A DNA stretch of 64,000 nucleotides from Martinezella rhizogenes (GTDB lineage Bacteria; Pseudomonadota; Alphaproteobacteria; Rhizobiales; Rhizobiaceae), in NCBI RefSeq assembly GCF_007002745.1, contig NZ_SGNY01000008.1, positions 62,001 to 126,000 on the forward strand. Direction: 5' to 3'. Position 1 is the first letter of the stretch; each line of letters begins with the position of its first letter. Shown here piece by piece: positions 1 to 9,965 of the stretch. The position numbers and the translations under genes were made by a program. The notes under the pieces were generated by a model. It searched no databases. It saw only the letters and a program-made list of their open reading frames with translations, and had not been told where the DNA came from.

Positions 1-531
1 ATCAGAACCATCGGGGCGCATCTCACCGGTTCGGCGCTTACCGACGATATCGACGTGCCTGATGGCCATTATGCGGAGGAGACCATGCGCTCCACCGTGG
101 TGCCGAACCGCAATGCCATCATGCTCACCATCGCTTTTGGACTGGCTGCTGCACAGCAGGCGGATGCTGTGGCGATTGCCGTGCATGGCGGCGATCACTT
201 CATATATCCCGACTGCCGGCCGGGCTTCATCGGCAGCTTCAATGCCATGCAGGCGCATGCGCTGGAAGGTTATGCCGATGTCACCCTGTTTGCGCCTTAT
301 GTCACGGTTTCCAAGGCGGCAATCGTTACCGATGCGGTGAAATACGGCACGCCGTTTGGCGAAACATGGTCCTGTTACAAGGGCGGCTTGCGTCATTGCG
401 GTCGTTGCGGCACCTGCGTGGAGCGGCGCGAGGCCTTTCATCTGGCCGGTGTTACCGATCCGACCGATTATGAGGATCCGGACTTCTGGGTAGCGGCCAC
501 CCATGCCTTTGCGGCACAGGAGGTGCGCTGA
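1..531 (+). CDS. queC: 7-cyano-7-deazaguanine synthase QueC, C-terminal part (5' end outside window)
   Basis: Makes preQ0 from 7-carboxy-7-deazaguanine, ammonia and ATP in the 7-deazaguanine (queuosine) pathway, in the cytosol. The frame is open from base 1, so the N-terminal ATP-pyrophosphatase P-loop lies before the window. Visible are VPNRN followed by a hydrophobic helix, HGGDHFIYPDCR, and near the C-terminus the Zn-binding cysteine cluster CYKGG..HCGRCGTC, which is diagnostic of QueC. The TGA stop overlaps the ATG of queD, so the two are translationally coupled in a queC-queD-queE operon. Confidence 0.95.
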   Translation: MRTIGAHLTGSALTDDIDVPDGHYAEETMRSTVVPNRNAIMLTIAFGLAAAQQADAVAIAVHGGDHFIYPDCRPGFIGSFNAMQAHALEGYADVTLFAPYVTVSKAAIVTDAVKYGTPFGETWSCYKGGLRHCGRCGTCVERREAFHLAGVTDPTDYEDPDFWVAATHAFAAQEVR

Positions 532-887
532 TGTTCCGCATTACCAAGGAATTTCACTTCTCCGCCTCGCATCAGCTGAAAAGTCTGCCGTCCGATCACC
601 AGTGCAACCGTCTGCACGGCCATAATTACATCGTTGAGGTGGAATTGAAGGGCGAAGCACTGAACGAGCATGGTTTCGTGCGCGACTATCACGAGCTTGC
701 GCCGCTGAAGCGTTATATCGACGATCATTTTGACCATCGCCACCTGAACGACGTTCTCGGCCATGACCGGGTGACGGCGGAATGCCTGGCGAAGCATTTT
801 TATGACTGGTGCAAGGATCGCCTGCCGGAAACCAGCGCCGTGCGGGTCAGCGAAACCGCCAAGACCTGGGCGGAATACCGGCCATGA
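531..887 (+). CDS. queD: 6-carboxy-5,6,7,8-tetrahydropterin synthase QueD
   Basis: Converts dihydroneopterin triphosphate to 6-carboxytetrahydropterin, the second step toward preQ0. At 118 residues it has the usual length of the small PTPS/QueD fold. Zinc-ligand histidines are visible in FSASHQL and RLHGHNY, and the family segments [11 protein letters not shown] and [10 protein letters not shown] follow. The start ATG overlaps the last base of the queC stop codon, and the stop is inside the start of queE (ATGA). It belongs to the same operon. Confidence 0.95.
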   Translation: MFRITKEFHFSASHQLKSLPSDHQCNRLHGHNYIVEVELKGEALNEHGFVRDYHELAPLKRYIDDHFDHRHLNDVLGHDRVTAECLAKHFYDWCKDRLPETSAVRVSETAKTWAEYRP

Positions 888-1639
888 CGGTGGCTGCACA
901 CAAGATTGCAGCAAAGGAAACCACGATCCGCATCAGCGAAATCTTCGGCCCGACCATTCAGGGTGAGGGTTTGTTGATTGGTCTGCCAACGGTTTTCGTG
1001 CGTACCGGCGGCTGCGATTACCGCTGTTCCTGGTGCGATACGTTGCATGCGGTCGATAGCGACTACCGCGACACGTGGAAACCGCTGTCGGTCGAGGCGA
1101 TCTGGCAGGAGGTACGGCGGCTTTCGGGCGGCGTGCCGCTCACGGTATCGCTCTCCGGCGGCAACCCCGCCATCCAGCCGCTCGCGGCTCTGATCGCCAG
1201 GGGACAGGACGAGGGGTATCGCTTCGCGCTGGAAACGCAGGGCAGCATCGCGAAAGACTGGTTTGCCGATCTCGACCATCTGGTTCTGAGTCCCAAGCCG
1301 CCATCAAGCGGCATGGAAACGGACTGGCAGGCTTTCGAGGACTGTCTTGCCGCCGCCGGCGAGGGGCCGCAGGTGGCGCTGAAGATCGTGGTGTTCGACG
1401 ATGCGGATTATGCCTATGCCAAGGCGGCATCCGCGCGTTTCCCGCATTTGCCCGTCTATCTGCAGCCCGGCAACCACACTCCACCGCCGCCGGATGATGA
1501 CGATGCGCGTGTGGATATCGACGGGGTGATGGACCGGATGTTGTGGCTGGTGGACAAGGTCAGTGAAGACCGCTGGTTTTCGGCCCGGGTGCTGCCACAG
1601 CTGCATGTGCTGTTGTGGGGGAACAAGCGCGGGGTTTGA
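884..1639 (+). CDS. queE: 7-carboxy-7-deazaguanine synthase QueE (radical SAM)
   Basis: Radical-SAM enzyme that rearranges 6-carboxytetrahydropterin to 7-carboxy-7-deazaguanine. It shows the substrate-binding start FGPTIQGEG and the 4Fe-4S motif CDYRCSWC (CxxxCxxC) about residues 43-50, then LSGGNP for SAM binding. The frame is open further upstream to 809, but the ATG at 884 forms an ATGA overlap with the queD stop and starts a normal-length 251-residue protein, so I take it as the start. Last gene of the que operon; a terminator-like hairpin follows at 1817-1844. Confidence 0.94.
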   Translation: MTVAAHKIAAKETTIRISEIFGPTIQGEGLLIGLPTVFVRTGGCDYRCSWCDTLHAVDSDYRDTWKPLSVEAIWQEVRRLSGGVPLTVSLSGGNPAIQPLAALIARGQDEGYRFALETQGSIAKDWFADLDHLVLSPKPPSSGMETDWQAFEDCLAAAGEGPQVALKIVVFDDADYAYAKAASARFPHLPVYLQPGNHTPPPPDDDDARVDIDGVMDRMLWLVDKVSEDRWFSARVLPQLHVLLWGNKRGV

Positions 1640-1686
1640 GGCGGCGCGGAAAGGTAAAATCTCGCGCCCATGAGACGCGATCGGTT

Positions 1687-1826
1687 GCCGCTTGTTTCTT
1701 CTCCCCGAGGGGGAGAAGGTCGCGGCAGCGGGATAAGGGGGCTTGCTCGCCGAAATCCGGGGACGTTGCCCCCTCATCCGACCCTTCGGGCCACCTTCTC
1801 CCCCTCGGGGAGAAGAAACATGCGGC
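1687..1826. repeat. Intergenic palindromic element (34-bp inverted arms)
   Basis: Arms at 1687-1720 and 1793-1826 are inverted copies of each other with one mismatch; each contains a CTCCCC..GGGGAG core. The stretch between them is non-coding. It sits between the convergent ends of queE and thuB, and its right arm overlaps the terminator hairpin. The layout matches the RIME/REP-like intergenic mosaic elements known in rhizobia; the exact family cannot be assigned by eye. Confidence 0.75.
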
Positions 1827-1844
1827 AACGTTTTGCCGCATGTT
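1817..1844. terminator. Bidirectional terminator-like hairpin between queE and thuB
   Basis: AACATGCGGCAA and TTGCCGCATGTT form a perfect 12-bp stem with a 4-nt loop (CGTT). The right side is followed by GTTCTTTC on the plus strand. It lies between two converging operons and can serve both. Confidence 0.7.
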
Positions 1845-1855
1845 GTTCTTTCATA

Positions 1856-2905
1856 TCAAGCCGAAACAGCCACCTCACGCCGTTCCCGATCCGCGATGAT
1901 CGATAGATCGAGCACCTTCTGCAGATTGGCGGCATGGCGGAAGTCCGGATCGGCGGGGCCGCCTTCCATGACGGCCTTGGCGAATTTTTCATAGTTCGTT
2001 GCCACGGGGTCGACATCGATCGTCTTCCAGATCGCCTTCTCCACATCTTCACCGATGCAGGCACGCAGGCTGGAATAGTCGGGCGTGTGGATGACTTCCA
2101 GCGCACCCTTGTCGCCATGGATGCGCAGGCGGAGCTCGTTCAAGTGCCCCGTCGCCCAGCGGCTGGCATGGATGACGCCCATGGCGCCGTTTTCCAGCTC
2201 GGCGGTCATGGTGAAGCTGTCATTGGCGTCGAGGTCGTAGACGCCAATTTTATTGCCTTCATATTTGTCGAAGGTCTTCAACCGCGTGAAGATGCGTTCC
2301 ACATCGCTGCCCGCGCCATAGGAGGCGAAGTCGAGAATGTGGATGCCGACATCGCCCAGCACGCCGTTGGAGCCATGCTTGGTGGAAAGCCGCCACAGCC
2401 ACTTGCTCTCCGTCATCCAGTCGCCCCAGGCCTTGGAAACGAGCCAGCTCTGGAGATAGGAGGCTTCCAGATGCCGCACCTTGCCGATCTTGCCTGCCAG
2501 CACCATCTCACGTGCCGCCTGCAAGGGGGCGACGTTGCGATAGGTTAGGTTGACCATGGCGACGAGGCCGGCTTTTTCGGCGGCATCGGCCATTTCGGCG
2601 GCCTTGGCGTAGTTTTCCGCCAGCGGCTTTTCGCAGAAGACATGCTTGCCGGCCGCCAGCAGTTTCAGGCTGGTGGGGTGGTGGATGGCATCCGGCGTGA
2701 CATTCGCCGCCGCATCGAATTCACCCCAGGCAATGGCGTCATCCAGTGAGGTGAAGGAGAGCGGGATATTGTGGCGAAGCGCAAAGCCGCGCACCACCAC
2801 ATCGTCCACATCCACCGCTGCGACCAGTTCGACGCCGGGGATTTGCGAGAAATAGGTGGCATGGTTGTTGGCCATGCCGCCGGTTCCGAGAATGAGAAGT
2901 CTCAT
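1856..2905 (-). CDS. thuB: Gfo/Idh/MocA-family oxidoreductase ThuB
   Basis: NAD(P)-dependent dehydrogenase of 349 residues. The N-terminal Rossmann fold is seen in ILGTGGMANNHATYF and VDVDD, then the family motif FCEKPLAENYAKA. The C-terminal half has the MocA-type sheet (GVLGDVGIHILDFASY). In rhizobia and Agrobacterium the thuEFGKAB operon is known to import trehalose, maltitol and sucrose isomers and convert them to 3-keto derivatives with ThuA and ThuB; the same gene order here supports the name. Last gene of the operon, 6 nt after thuA. Confidence 0.88.
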   Translation of the reverse strand: MRLLILGTGGMANNHATYFSQIPGVELVAAVDVDDVVVRGFALRHNIPLSFTSLDDAIAWGEFDAAANVTPDAIHHPTSLKLLAAGKHVFCEKPLAENYAKAAEMADAAEKAGLVAMVNLTYRNVAPLQAAREMVLAGKIGKVRHLEASYLQSWLVSKAWGDWMTESKWLWRLSTKHGSNGVLGDVGIHILDFASYGAGSDVERIFTRLKTFDKYEGNKIGVYDLDANDSFTMTAELENGAMGVIHASRWATGHLNELRLRIHGDKGALEVIHTPDYSSLRACIGEDVEKAIWKTIDVDPVATNYEKFAKAVMEGGPADPDFRHAANLQKVLDLSIIADRERREVAVSA

Positions 2906-2911
2906 GGCTTT

Positions 2912-3697
2912 TTACCTGTAACCTGCTTCGCCTGCCTTGTGCAGCTTGGGGCCGCGTTCTTCGATTGGCTCCAGCGCCTTGTCGACGGGAACATTGGGCG
3001 CATCGTGAATGCTCTTCAGTGCGCCAACCGGATTATAGGCCCATTTCACCGAGTTGCTGATGACCTTCTGGACATTGGCATCGTGATAGGTCGGATAGGT
3101 CTCGTGGCCGGGGCGGAAATAGAAGATATTGCCGGCGCCGCGACGCCAGGTGAGGCCGGAACGGAAGACTTCGCCGCCCTGGAACCAGGAGATGAACACG
3201 GTTTCCAGCGGCTCCGGCACGGAGAACTGCTCGCCGTACATTTCCTCGTTTTCCAGCTCGAAATGCTCAGGCAGGCCGGCGGCAATCGGGTGGCGCGGAT
3301 TGATGGTCCACAGACGCTCGCGTTCACCCGCCTCACGCCATTTCAGCGCGCAGGGCGTGCCCATCAGCCGCTTGAACGGCTTGGAGAAGTGGCCGGAATG
3401 CAGGACGATGAGGCCCATGCCTTCCCAGACGCGTTTGGCAACACGCTCGACGATCTCGTCCTGCACCGCGCCATGGTCCTTGTGGCCCCACCAGACCAGC
3501 ACATCGGTCTTGTCGAGGCGCTCCTGCGACAGGCCGTGTTCCGGTTCCTGCAGCGTGGCGGTGGTGGCATTGATCTCGGGGTTCTGGTTCAGCGCATCGG
3601 CGATGGTGTTGTGCATGCCGTTTGGATAGATTGAACGCACCGTCTCATTGATGTGTTCGTGGATATTTTCGCCCCATACAACGGTGTTGATGGTCAT
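2912..3697 (-). CDS. thuA: ThuA, trehalose utilization protein
   Basis: ThuA-fold protein (class I glutamine-amidotransferase-like) of about 261 residues. Typical segments are [37 protein letters not shown] and [14 protein letters not shown]. It acts with ThuB in assimilation of trehalose and related disaccharides by 3-keto-sugar formation (known for the family; the exact chemistry cannot be read from sequence). An in-frame ATG two codons upstream (3703) is only 1-2 nt from the GAGGAG ribosome site, so the ATG at 3697, with normal spacing, is preferred. Lies between thuK and thuB. Confidence 0.9.
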   Translation of the reverse strand: MTINTVVWGENIHEHINETVRSIYPNGMHNTIADALNQNPEINATTATLQEPEHGLSQERLDKTDVLVWWGHKDHGAVQDEIVERVAKRVWEGMGLIVLHSGHFSKPFKRLMGTPCALKWREAGERERLWTINPRHPIAAGLPEHFELENEEMYGEQFSVPEPLETVFISWFQGGEVFRSGLTWRRGAGNIFYFRPGHETYPTYHDANVQKVISNSVKWAYNPVGALKSIHDAPNVPVDKALEPIEERGPKLHKAGEAGYR

Positions 3698-3754
3698 TTT
3701 CATGCTCCTCGGTGAAAGCCGGGACCTTGGGTGATCCCGGCGAAAGTGAAAAAT

Positions 3755-4783
3755 TCAGGCAGCGCCCCGGGCGGGGTTACGGGCAAGCGCCCGGCCTTCG
3801 GCGTCAAAACGATGGATCTGCGTCGCATCCGCCACGAGGGCGATACGCTCGCCCGCCTTACGGTCGGTCACGCCTTCTTCGCGAACGACGACGGGTTCAC
3901 CGGCGCCGATCTCGACATAGATATAGCTGTCCGACCCGAGCATTTCCGAATGCACGATCTCACCGCTCCAGCCGCTGCCGTCGGTGGTGATGGTGATATG
4001 CTCCGGGCGGATGCCGATGGTTTTTGCGCCTTCCGTCTCGGCATACTTGCCTGACAGGAAGTTCATCTTCGGCGAACCGATGAAGCCAGCGACGAAGGTG
4101 TTGACCGGACTTTCGTAAAGCTCCAGCGGCGTGCCGATCTGCTCGACACGGCCGTCACGCAGCACGCAGATGCGGTCGGCGAGCGTCATGGCCTCGACCT
4201 GATCGTGGGTAACGTAGATCATCGTCGTGTCATGCATCGAGCGGTGCAGCTTGGCGATTTCCAGACGCGTGGCAACGCGCAATGCCGCATCAAGGTTGGA
4301 AAGCGGCTCGTCGAACAGAAACACCTTGGGATCGCGCACGATGGCACGGCCGATGGCGACACGCTGGCGCTGGCCGCCGGAAAGCTGCTTTGGCAGACGT
4401 TCCAGATAGGGCGTGAGCTGCAGCATCTCGGCTGCCGCTTCGACGCGCTTTTTGCGCTGTTCCTTGTCCGCGCCTGATAGCTTCATGCCGAAGGCCATGT
4501 TTTCGAACACGGTCATATGCGGATAAAGCGCATAGGACTGGAAGACCATGGCGACGCCGCGCTTGGCGGGCGGCAGGCGGTTCACCGTCTCGCCATCGAA
4601 GGAAAGCGTGCCGCCGGAAATTTCCTCCAGCCCGCAGATGAGGCGCAGCAGCGTGGACTTGCCGCAGCCGGAAGGGCCGACGAAAACCATGAACTCGCCG
4701 GAGCGGATGTCCATGTCGATGCCTTTGATGACATCGAAGGCGCCGAAGGATTTGCGAAGATCGCGCAGTTGAATGGTGGTCAT
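3755..4783 (-). CDS. thuK: ABC transporter ATP-binding protein ThuK (MalK/UgpC type)
   Basis: Energises disaccharide import at the inner face of the membrane. In order it shows Walker A GPSGCGKST, Q-loop VFQSYALYPHMT, signature LSGGQRQR, Walker B VFLFDEPLSNLD and switch histidine YVTHDQVEA, then a C-terminal TOBE/regulatory domain (IGIRPEHI). At 342 residues it is a normal CUT1-family ATPase. It lies 10 nt downstream of thuG on the same strand. Confidence 0.94.
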   Translation of the reverse strand: MTTIQLRDLRKSFGAFDVIKGIDMDIRSGEFMVFVGPSGCGKSTLLRLICGLEEISGGTLSFDGETVNRLPPAKRGVAMVFQSYALYPHMTVFENMAFGMKLSGADKEQRKKRVEAAAEMLQLTPYLERLPKQLSGGQRQRVAIGRAIVRDPKVFLFDEPLSNLDAALRVATRLEIAKLHRSMHDTTMIYVTHDQVEAMTLADRICVLRDGRVEQIGTPLELYESPVNTFVAGFIGSPKMNFLSGKYAETEGAKTIGIRPEHITITTDGSGWSGEIVHSEMLGSDSYIYVEIGAGEPVVVREEGVTDRKAGERIALVADATQIHRFDAEGRALARNPARGAA

Positions 4784-4793
4784 TTGTTTTCTC

Positions 4794-5623
<830 letters not shown>

Positions 5624-5627
<4 letters not shown>

Positions 5628-6598
5628 CGCGCGGCTCCATCGGTGTTGACGCGCCCGAGCCACATGTAGATGACCGTGATCGAGGCGATGATGAGGAACA
5701 GCATGGTGGAGGCGGCGGCGCCATAGGAGAACTTGTCGAAATCGAACAGGTTCTCGCGTGCCAGCACCGACATGGTGCGGGTCTGGGCATTATTCGGCGT
5801 CAGGATGTAGATGAGGTCGAATACGCGCATCGCATCCAGCATGCGGAAGATGACGGCGACCATGAGTGCGGGTCGGATCATCGGCAGGGTGACACGGAAG
5901 AACACCTTGACCGGATGAATGCCATCCACCTTGGCTGCCTCATACATGTCCTTCGGCACCATCTGCAGTCCGGCAAGGATGAGCAGCGCCATGAAGGGCG
6001 TCGTCTTCCAGATGTCGACGATCAGCACGGCCACCATCGCGGTTTCAGGATTGGCGGTCCAGGCGATCTTGTTGGAGATCAGCCCGAGATTGAGGAACAG
6101 GTCGTTCAAGATGCCGAACTGGTCGTTCAGCATCCACGCCCACATCTGCGCCGAGACGATGGTCGGAATGGCCCAGGGCACGAGAATGGCGGCGCGCACG
6201 AGGCCGCGTCCCTTGAATTCGGCATTCAGCACCAGCGCGACGATGAGGCCGAGTACCGTTTCGAGGCTGACGGAGACGACGGTGAATTTCAGCGTATTGA
6301 GAACCGCGCCCCACCATGCGGGATCGGCAAGCAGGCCGCGATAGATGGTGCGGCCGCTGCTGAGCGTGATCCAGGTGAGATAGTTCTTGAGGCCGACGAA
6401 CTGCGCACCCTCGAGATTGGTGAGCGAAGCGTCGGTGAGGCTGAACCAGACGGTGCGCACCAGCGGCCAGCCCGCCACCAGCGCCAGCACCAGAAATGTG
6501 GGGGCAAGAAACAGCCAGGCGGATTTCAGACGTTCCGACTGCAGATCGGAGCCGGTGCCGGCTGCCGCGACCGGTCTTTGAAGGGCGATGTCGTTCAT
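5624..6598 (-). CDS. thuF: Sugar ABC transporter permease ThuF (MalF type)
   Basis: Inner-membrane permease of 324 residues. A cytoplasmic N-terminus of about 28 residues precedes the first membrane segment (AWLFLAPTFLVLALVAGWP). The EAA loop is seen as DMYEAAKVDGIHPVKVF. Length and topology match the CUT1 MalF-type partner. It is second in the operon, 64 nt after the binding protein, and overlaps thuG by 4 nt. Confidence 0.93.
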
Positions 6599-6662
6599 GG
6601 GGATATCTCGCGGTTGGGGCGCGGGAAACGATCAGGCCAGACCATCTCCCGCGCGGGCCGGA

Positions 6663-7928
6663 TTACCAGCCGTTGCCTTTGAGATCGGTCAGTTCAACCT
6701 CGAGAAGTTCGAGATTTTCCGCCGCCGTGCCATTGCCGGAGAGCGTGTTGTGCACGGCGCCCCAGAACTTGGCCGAAACCTCGTTATATTTCACCTTGGC
6801 CGAGGCGGAAGGACGCGGAACAGCGGTCTCGAAGATCGGCTTCCATGTCGGCATGAAGGGCTGTGCTTCGGCCACATCCTTGTCATCGTAGAGCGAAGCG
6901 ATCGTCGGCATGTTGGAAAGCTGGATTGCGCGCAGCTTCTGGGTGTCTTTCGATGCCAGGAACTTCACGAGCTGAATGGCGGCTTCCTGGTCGTCGGAAT
7001 ATTTCGAAACGGCAAGGTTCCAGCCGCCAAGTGTGGAGGCAGGCGCCGAACCTTCTTCGCCTGCCGGCAGCGGCGTGACGCCAAATTTGTCCTTGATGGC
7101 GCTGTCGGCGCCGTTTCCAAGCGCATAGGCATAGGGCCAGTTGCGCATGAAGACGGAATTGCCGGTCTGCCAGACGCCGCGCGCTTCCTCTTCCTTGTAG
7201 GCAAGCACGCCCTGCGGCGCGATGGTGCCGACCCAGCCCTTGGCTGTTTCGATGGCGGCTGCAGCCTTCTCGTTATTGATGGAGATATCGCCGTTGGTTT
7301 CGACGATGTGTCCACCGCCGGCGGATGCGATCCATTCCAGTGCGTTGCAGGTCAGGCCTTCATAGGCGCTGCCCTGGAAAACGAAGCCCCAGAGATCCTT
7401 CTGTCCGCCCGCGCGTTCCTTGTCCTGAATTTCCTTGGCGGTCTCGCTCAGTTCCTTCCAGGTTTTCGGCGGCTGCTTGCCGTATTTTTCCAGAAGGTCC
7501 TTGCGGTAGAACAGCGCCGGCGCGTCGGTGAACATCGGCATGGCGACGAGCTTGCCGTCAACCGTCTGCGACGCGACGATGGAGGGGAAGTGATCGCCGA
7601 TGACATCCTTGGTCGCTGCGGTCAGATCCACGAATTGGTCGGCCAGCTGCGGCGCCCAGATCACATCCGTCTGGTAGACGTCGACATCCTTGTTGCCGGC
7701 GGCAAGCCACAGCCGGTACTGGCTGAACTGCTCGCTTGATGATGACGGCATGGTGACGAGATTGACCTTGTGACCGGTTTCTTTCTCGAAGGCCGCGATC
7801 CGTTCGCGGAAGAACGCGACGTTCTTGCCGGTCGAATTGGCGGCGATGGAAAGCTCGGCCGCCTGAGCCGAAACGGCGGCGGAAAACACGGTTCCGCACA
7901 GGAACAAAGTCTTCATGGAAATATTCAT
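6663..7928 (-). CDS. thuE: Periplasmic sugar-binding protein ThuE
   Basis: Family 1 solute-binding protein of 421 residues that captures trehalose/disaccharides for ThuFGK. It begins with a signal peptide MNISMKTLFLCGTVF followed by SAQAAE (likely cleavage after AQA). The body has MalE-like features (FEKETGHKVNLV, VDVYQTDVIWAPQL). The frame is open 31 codons further upstream, but the ATG at 7928 is preceded by GGAGGAG at proper spacing and places the signal peptide at the N-terminus. First gene of the operon; LacI-like operators lie upstream. Confidence 0.93.
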   Translation of the reverse strand: MNISMKTLFLCGTVFSAAVSAQAAELSIAANSTGKNVAFFRERIAAFEKETGHKVNLVTMPSSSSEQFSQYRLWLAAGNKDVDVYQTDVIWAPQLADQFVDLTAATKDVIGDHFPSIVASQTVDGKLVAMPMFTDAPALFYRKDLLEKYGKQPPKTWKELSETAKEIQDKERAGGQKDLWGFVFQGSAYEGLTCNALEWIASAGGGHIVETNGDISINNEKAAAAIETAKGWVGTIAPQGVLAYKEEEARGVWQTGNSVFMRNWPYAYALGNGADSAIKDKFGVTPLPAGEEGSAPASTLGGWNLAVSKYSDDQEAAIQLVKFLASKDTQKLRAIQLSNMPTIASLYDDKDVAEAQPFMPTWKPIFETAVPRPSASAKVKYNEVSAKFWGAVHNTLSGNGTAAENLELLEVELTDLKGNGW

Positions 7929-7968
7929 TGTCAAACTCCTCCGTTGACGCTTCCGATTGTCCTCAAAA

Positions 7969-7984
7969 TTGAAAGCGCTTTTGA
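7969..7984. promoter_or_regulatory. LacI-type operator, thuE-proximal
   Basis: TTGAAAGCGCTTTTGA is a near-perfect dyad with the central CG and flanking AAA/TTT typical of LacI/GalR-family operators. It lies 40 bp upstream of the thuE start in the divergent intergenic region, where it could block the thu promoter. Likely target of the adjacent LacI-type regulator (inference). Confidence 0.75.
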
Positions 7985-8120
7985 CTGACGCGAGGCTCTC
8001 AAAAGCCGAGCAATCTGTCAATACTCTTTCTAATTCACCGGAAATCGGCCGTTTTCGCCTGCAATTTTTCGGCGTTTGCCTTTGAGAATAATCAACTGTA
8101 AGGTTTCAGGTGGAGGAAAA

Positions 8121-8136
8121 TTGAAATCGTTTTCAA
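8121..8136. promoter_or_regulatory. LacI-type operator, thuR-proximal
   Basis: TTGAAATCGTTTTCAA is an almost perfect dyad of the same form as the site at 7969-7984 (TTGAAA-N-CG-N-TTT). It lies 61 bp upstream of the regulator start. The two centres are about 152 bp apart, so looping or separate control of the two divergent promoters is possible. Confidence 0.75.
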
Positions 8137-8197
8137 TTTTTGTCGGCTTGAAAAATCCGCGGCGGCGACGCATGCAGGGGCAAATTGGCAAAAAATT

Positions 8198-9211
8198 ATG
8201 AAGCTCAAGGAATTCGCAGAGAAAGTCGGGCTCTCGCCCACCACCGTCAGCCGGGCGCTGGGCGGCTACCCCGAGGTGCGCGAGGAAACGCGCCGGCGGG
8301 TGATGGAGGCTGCGCTGAAATACGGCTACCGGCCGAATGCAAACGCTGTCAGGCTGGCAACCGGCAGGGCGGGTGCCATCGGTGTCGTCATGGGCCGTTC
8401 AGGCGGCGGGCATTTCTTCTCGGAGTTCATGGGTGGAATGGCGACCCGGCTGGAAGGGGAAGAGACCGACATCCTCGTCAGCGTGACTGTCGACAATGAT
8501 CTTGACGAGGAACTGGCGATTTTCAGCCGACTTGCGTCGAGCGGAAGAGTGGATGGCATCATCGTGCATTCACCGCGCCCGGAGGATGAGCGCATTGCGC
8601 TGCTCAACAGGCTGGGTGTGCCGTTCATCGTGCATGGCCGCTCGAAGACACCGTTCGAACATGCCTGGCTCGATATCGACAATCATGATGTGACCTATCG
8701 TCCGACGATCCATTTTCTGGAGCGTGGGCACAGGCGGATTGCCCTTATCAACGGTCCGGTCGGCCGTACTTTCGTGCAGGATCGGGAACAGGGGTTTCGC
8801 GATGCGCTGGCGACCCACGGCATCACGCCGGATCCGCGTTTCATGATCAGCGAGCATTTCAGCGAGGAGACGGCGTTTCGCTTCGCCCGCTCGCTTCTGG
8901 AGCAGACACCGCGCCCGACGGCCTTCGTTGCGGGTGCGATGATGACGGCGCAGGGTGTGTATCGTGCGGCAACCCAGATGGGGCTGACAATCGGCAGGGA
9001 CGTCTCCGTCATCGCCCATGATGACGTGTTTCCCTATCTCACCCCGGGGAGCATGCTGCCGCCGCTTTCCACCACCCGTTCCCCCATGCGTATGGCCGGC
9101 ATGCGGGTGACTGACCTGCTTTTGCAGATCATCGGCGGCAGGCCGGTGCGCGAAGTGCAGGAATTGTGGCCGGTGGAGCTGATCCTACGGGAGTCGGTCG
9201 GGCCTGCCTGA
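8198..9211 (+). CDS. thuR: LacI-family transcriptional regulator ThuR
   Basis: 337-residue repressor-type regulator. The N-terminal helix-turn-helix and hinge are clear (KEFAEKVGLSPTTVSRAL, then YGYRPNANAVRLATGR), followed by a periplasmic-binding-protein-like effector domain (GVVMGRSGGGHFFSEFMG, HDDVFPYLTPG). It is divergent from thuE with two LacI-like operators between them, so it very likely controls the thu operon and perhaps itself, with a disaccharide or derivative as effector. The ribosome site before the ATG is weak (AGGGGC, distant). Confidence 0.88.
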   Translation: MKLKEFAEKVGLSPTTVSRALGGYPEVREETRRRVMEAALKYGYRPNANAVRLATGRAGAIGVVMGRSGGGHFFSEFMGGMATRLEGEETDILVSVTVDNDLDEELAIFSRLASSGRVDGIIVHSPRPEDERIALLNRLGVPFIVHGRSKTPFEHAWLDIDNHDVTYRPTIHFLERGHRRIALINGPVGRTFVQDREQGFRDALATHGITPDPRFMISEHFSEETAFRFARSLLEQTPRPTAFVAGAMMTAQGVYRAATQMGLTIGRDVSVIAHDDVFPYLTPGSMLPPLSTTRSPMRMAGMRVTDLLLQIIGGRPVREVQELWPVELILRESVGPA

Positions 9212-9385
9212 ACTTGTCGGCATAGCTCACTGATTCCACTCCATTTTGTGAACGTCAGTTGATAGCGTTCGTCTTTCGTCATCTATACGGCGGCGACATC
9301 TCATGTATAATCGAAGCAGTCGTGTTCGTTATGGAACAGGACTTGGGCCGGCGCGTTGAGGGGACGTGTCGAAGGAGGACGATGG

Positions 9386-9583
9386 ATGTTTGAATTTTTA
9401 AAACCGCAACAGCAGCCAGTGATCGATGACGTGGAAGCGACCGGCACCTATGCCGACGCGCTGCTCAATGTTCCAAGCCCGGAACTGACCCGTTCGACCG
9501 CCCGTGAGCATGGCCATGAGGCCCACTCCCGCGACTATTGCGAAAACCGCGATATCTCCCGTAGCGCGCTCGGTTTTGCCTGA
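9386..9583 (+). CDS. Small hypothetical protein (65 aa)
   Basis: Not recognised. The ATG at 9386 follows AAGGAGG at good spacing (9372-9378). The product is short, polar and acidic (MFEFLKPQQQPVIDDVEATG), with no signal peptide or membrane segment. A minus-strand frame also spans this segment and includes a hydrophobic stretch, so the coding strand is not certain; the strong ribosome site favours plus. It lies between thuR and another small gene at 9807. Confidence 0.5.
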   Translation: MFEFLKPQQQPVIDDVEATGTYADALLNVPSPELTRSTAREHGHEAHSRDYCENRDISRSALGFA

Positions 9584-9806
9584 GCCGTAAAAAAGCTTCT
9601 TCAAAAAACGGAACGGACCGCCGGTCCCGGCGTTTTCCCTGTACAACCACGGGGCGGCGCAACCGGACCGGAGGGACCTGATCGGCATATGACCGATGGG
9701 CGAATTTGTGTGTTGCGCCGCCTGAATGGCGACGGCGCAGGCGCGTTGTCCCGATAGATGAGAGCGCAATCCGGTCTGGATCGCGCATTTATATCAGGAG
9801 GCCGCG

Positions 9807-9965
9807 ATGTCGACCGTTCCCGTCGAACCCCATCCCGAACCGCCAATGCCGGTGCCGCCGCAGCCGGATATTCCGCCGGTGGAAGAGCCCGAACCCGACA
9901 GGCTGCCGGATGAAATTCCGACCCCCAATCCCGACGAAAACGATCAGCCGCCGAAAGTGCTTTAA
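9807..9965 (+). CDS. Small proline-rich protein (52 aa)
   Basis: A complete short frame with a strong ribosome site (CAGGAGG, 9796-9802) just before ATG. The product is almost wholly Pro, Glu, Asp and Val (MSTVPVEPHPEPPMPVPP at the start, ending DENDQPPKVL), with no cysteine, membrane segment or signal peptide; probably disordered and acidic. Its stop codon overlaps the stop of the opposing DNA glycosylase gene (9962-9965). Function unknown. Confidence 0.6.
   Translation: MSTVPVEPHPEPPMPVPPQPDIPPVEEPEPDRLPDEIPTPNPDENDQPPKVL

Noticed and set aside
1615..1906. Short plus-strand frames across the queE-thuB gap
   Set aside because: They run through the palindromic repeat and terminator hairpin; translations are Arg/Pro/Ser-rich repeat DNA.
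9398..9769. 123-codon minus-strand frame with a hydrophobic stretch over the 65-aa gene
   Set aside because: No ribosome site near its start, and the overlapping plus-strand gene has AAGGAGG; kept only as an uncertainty in that entry.
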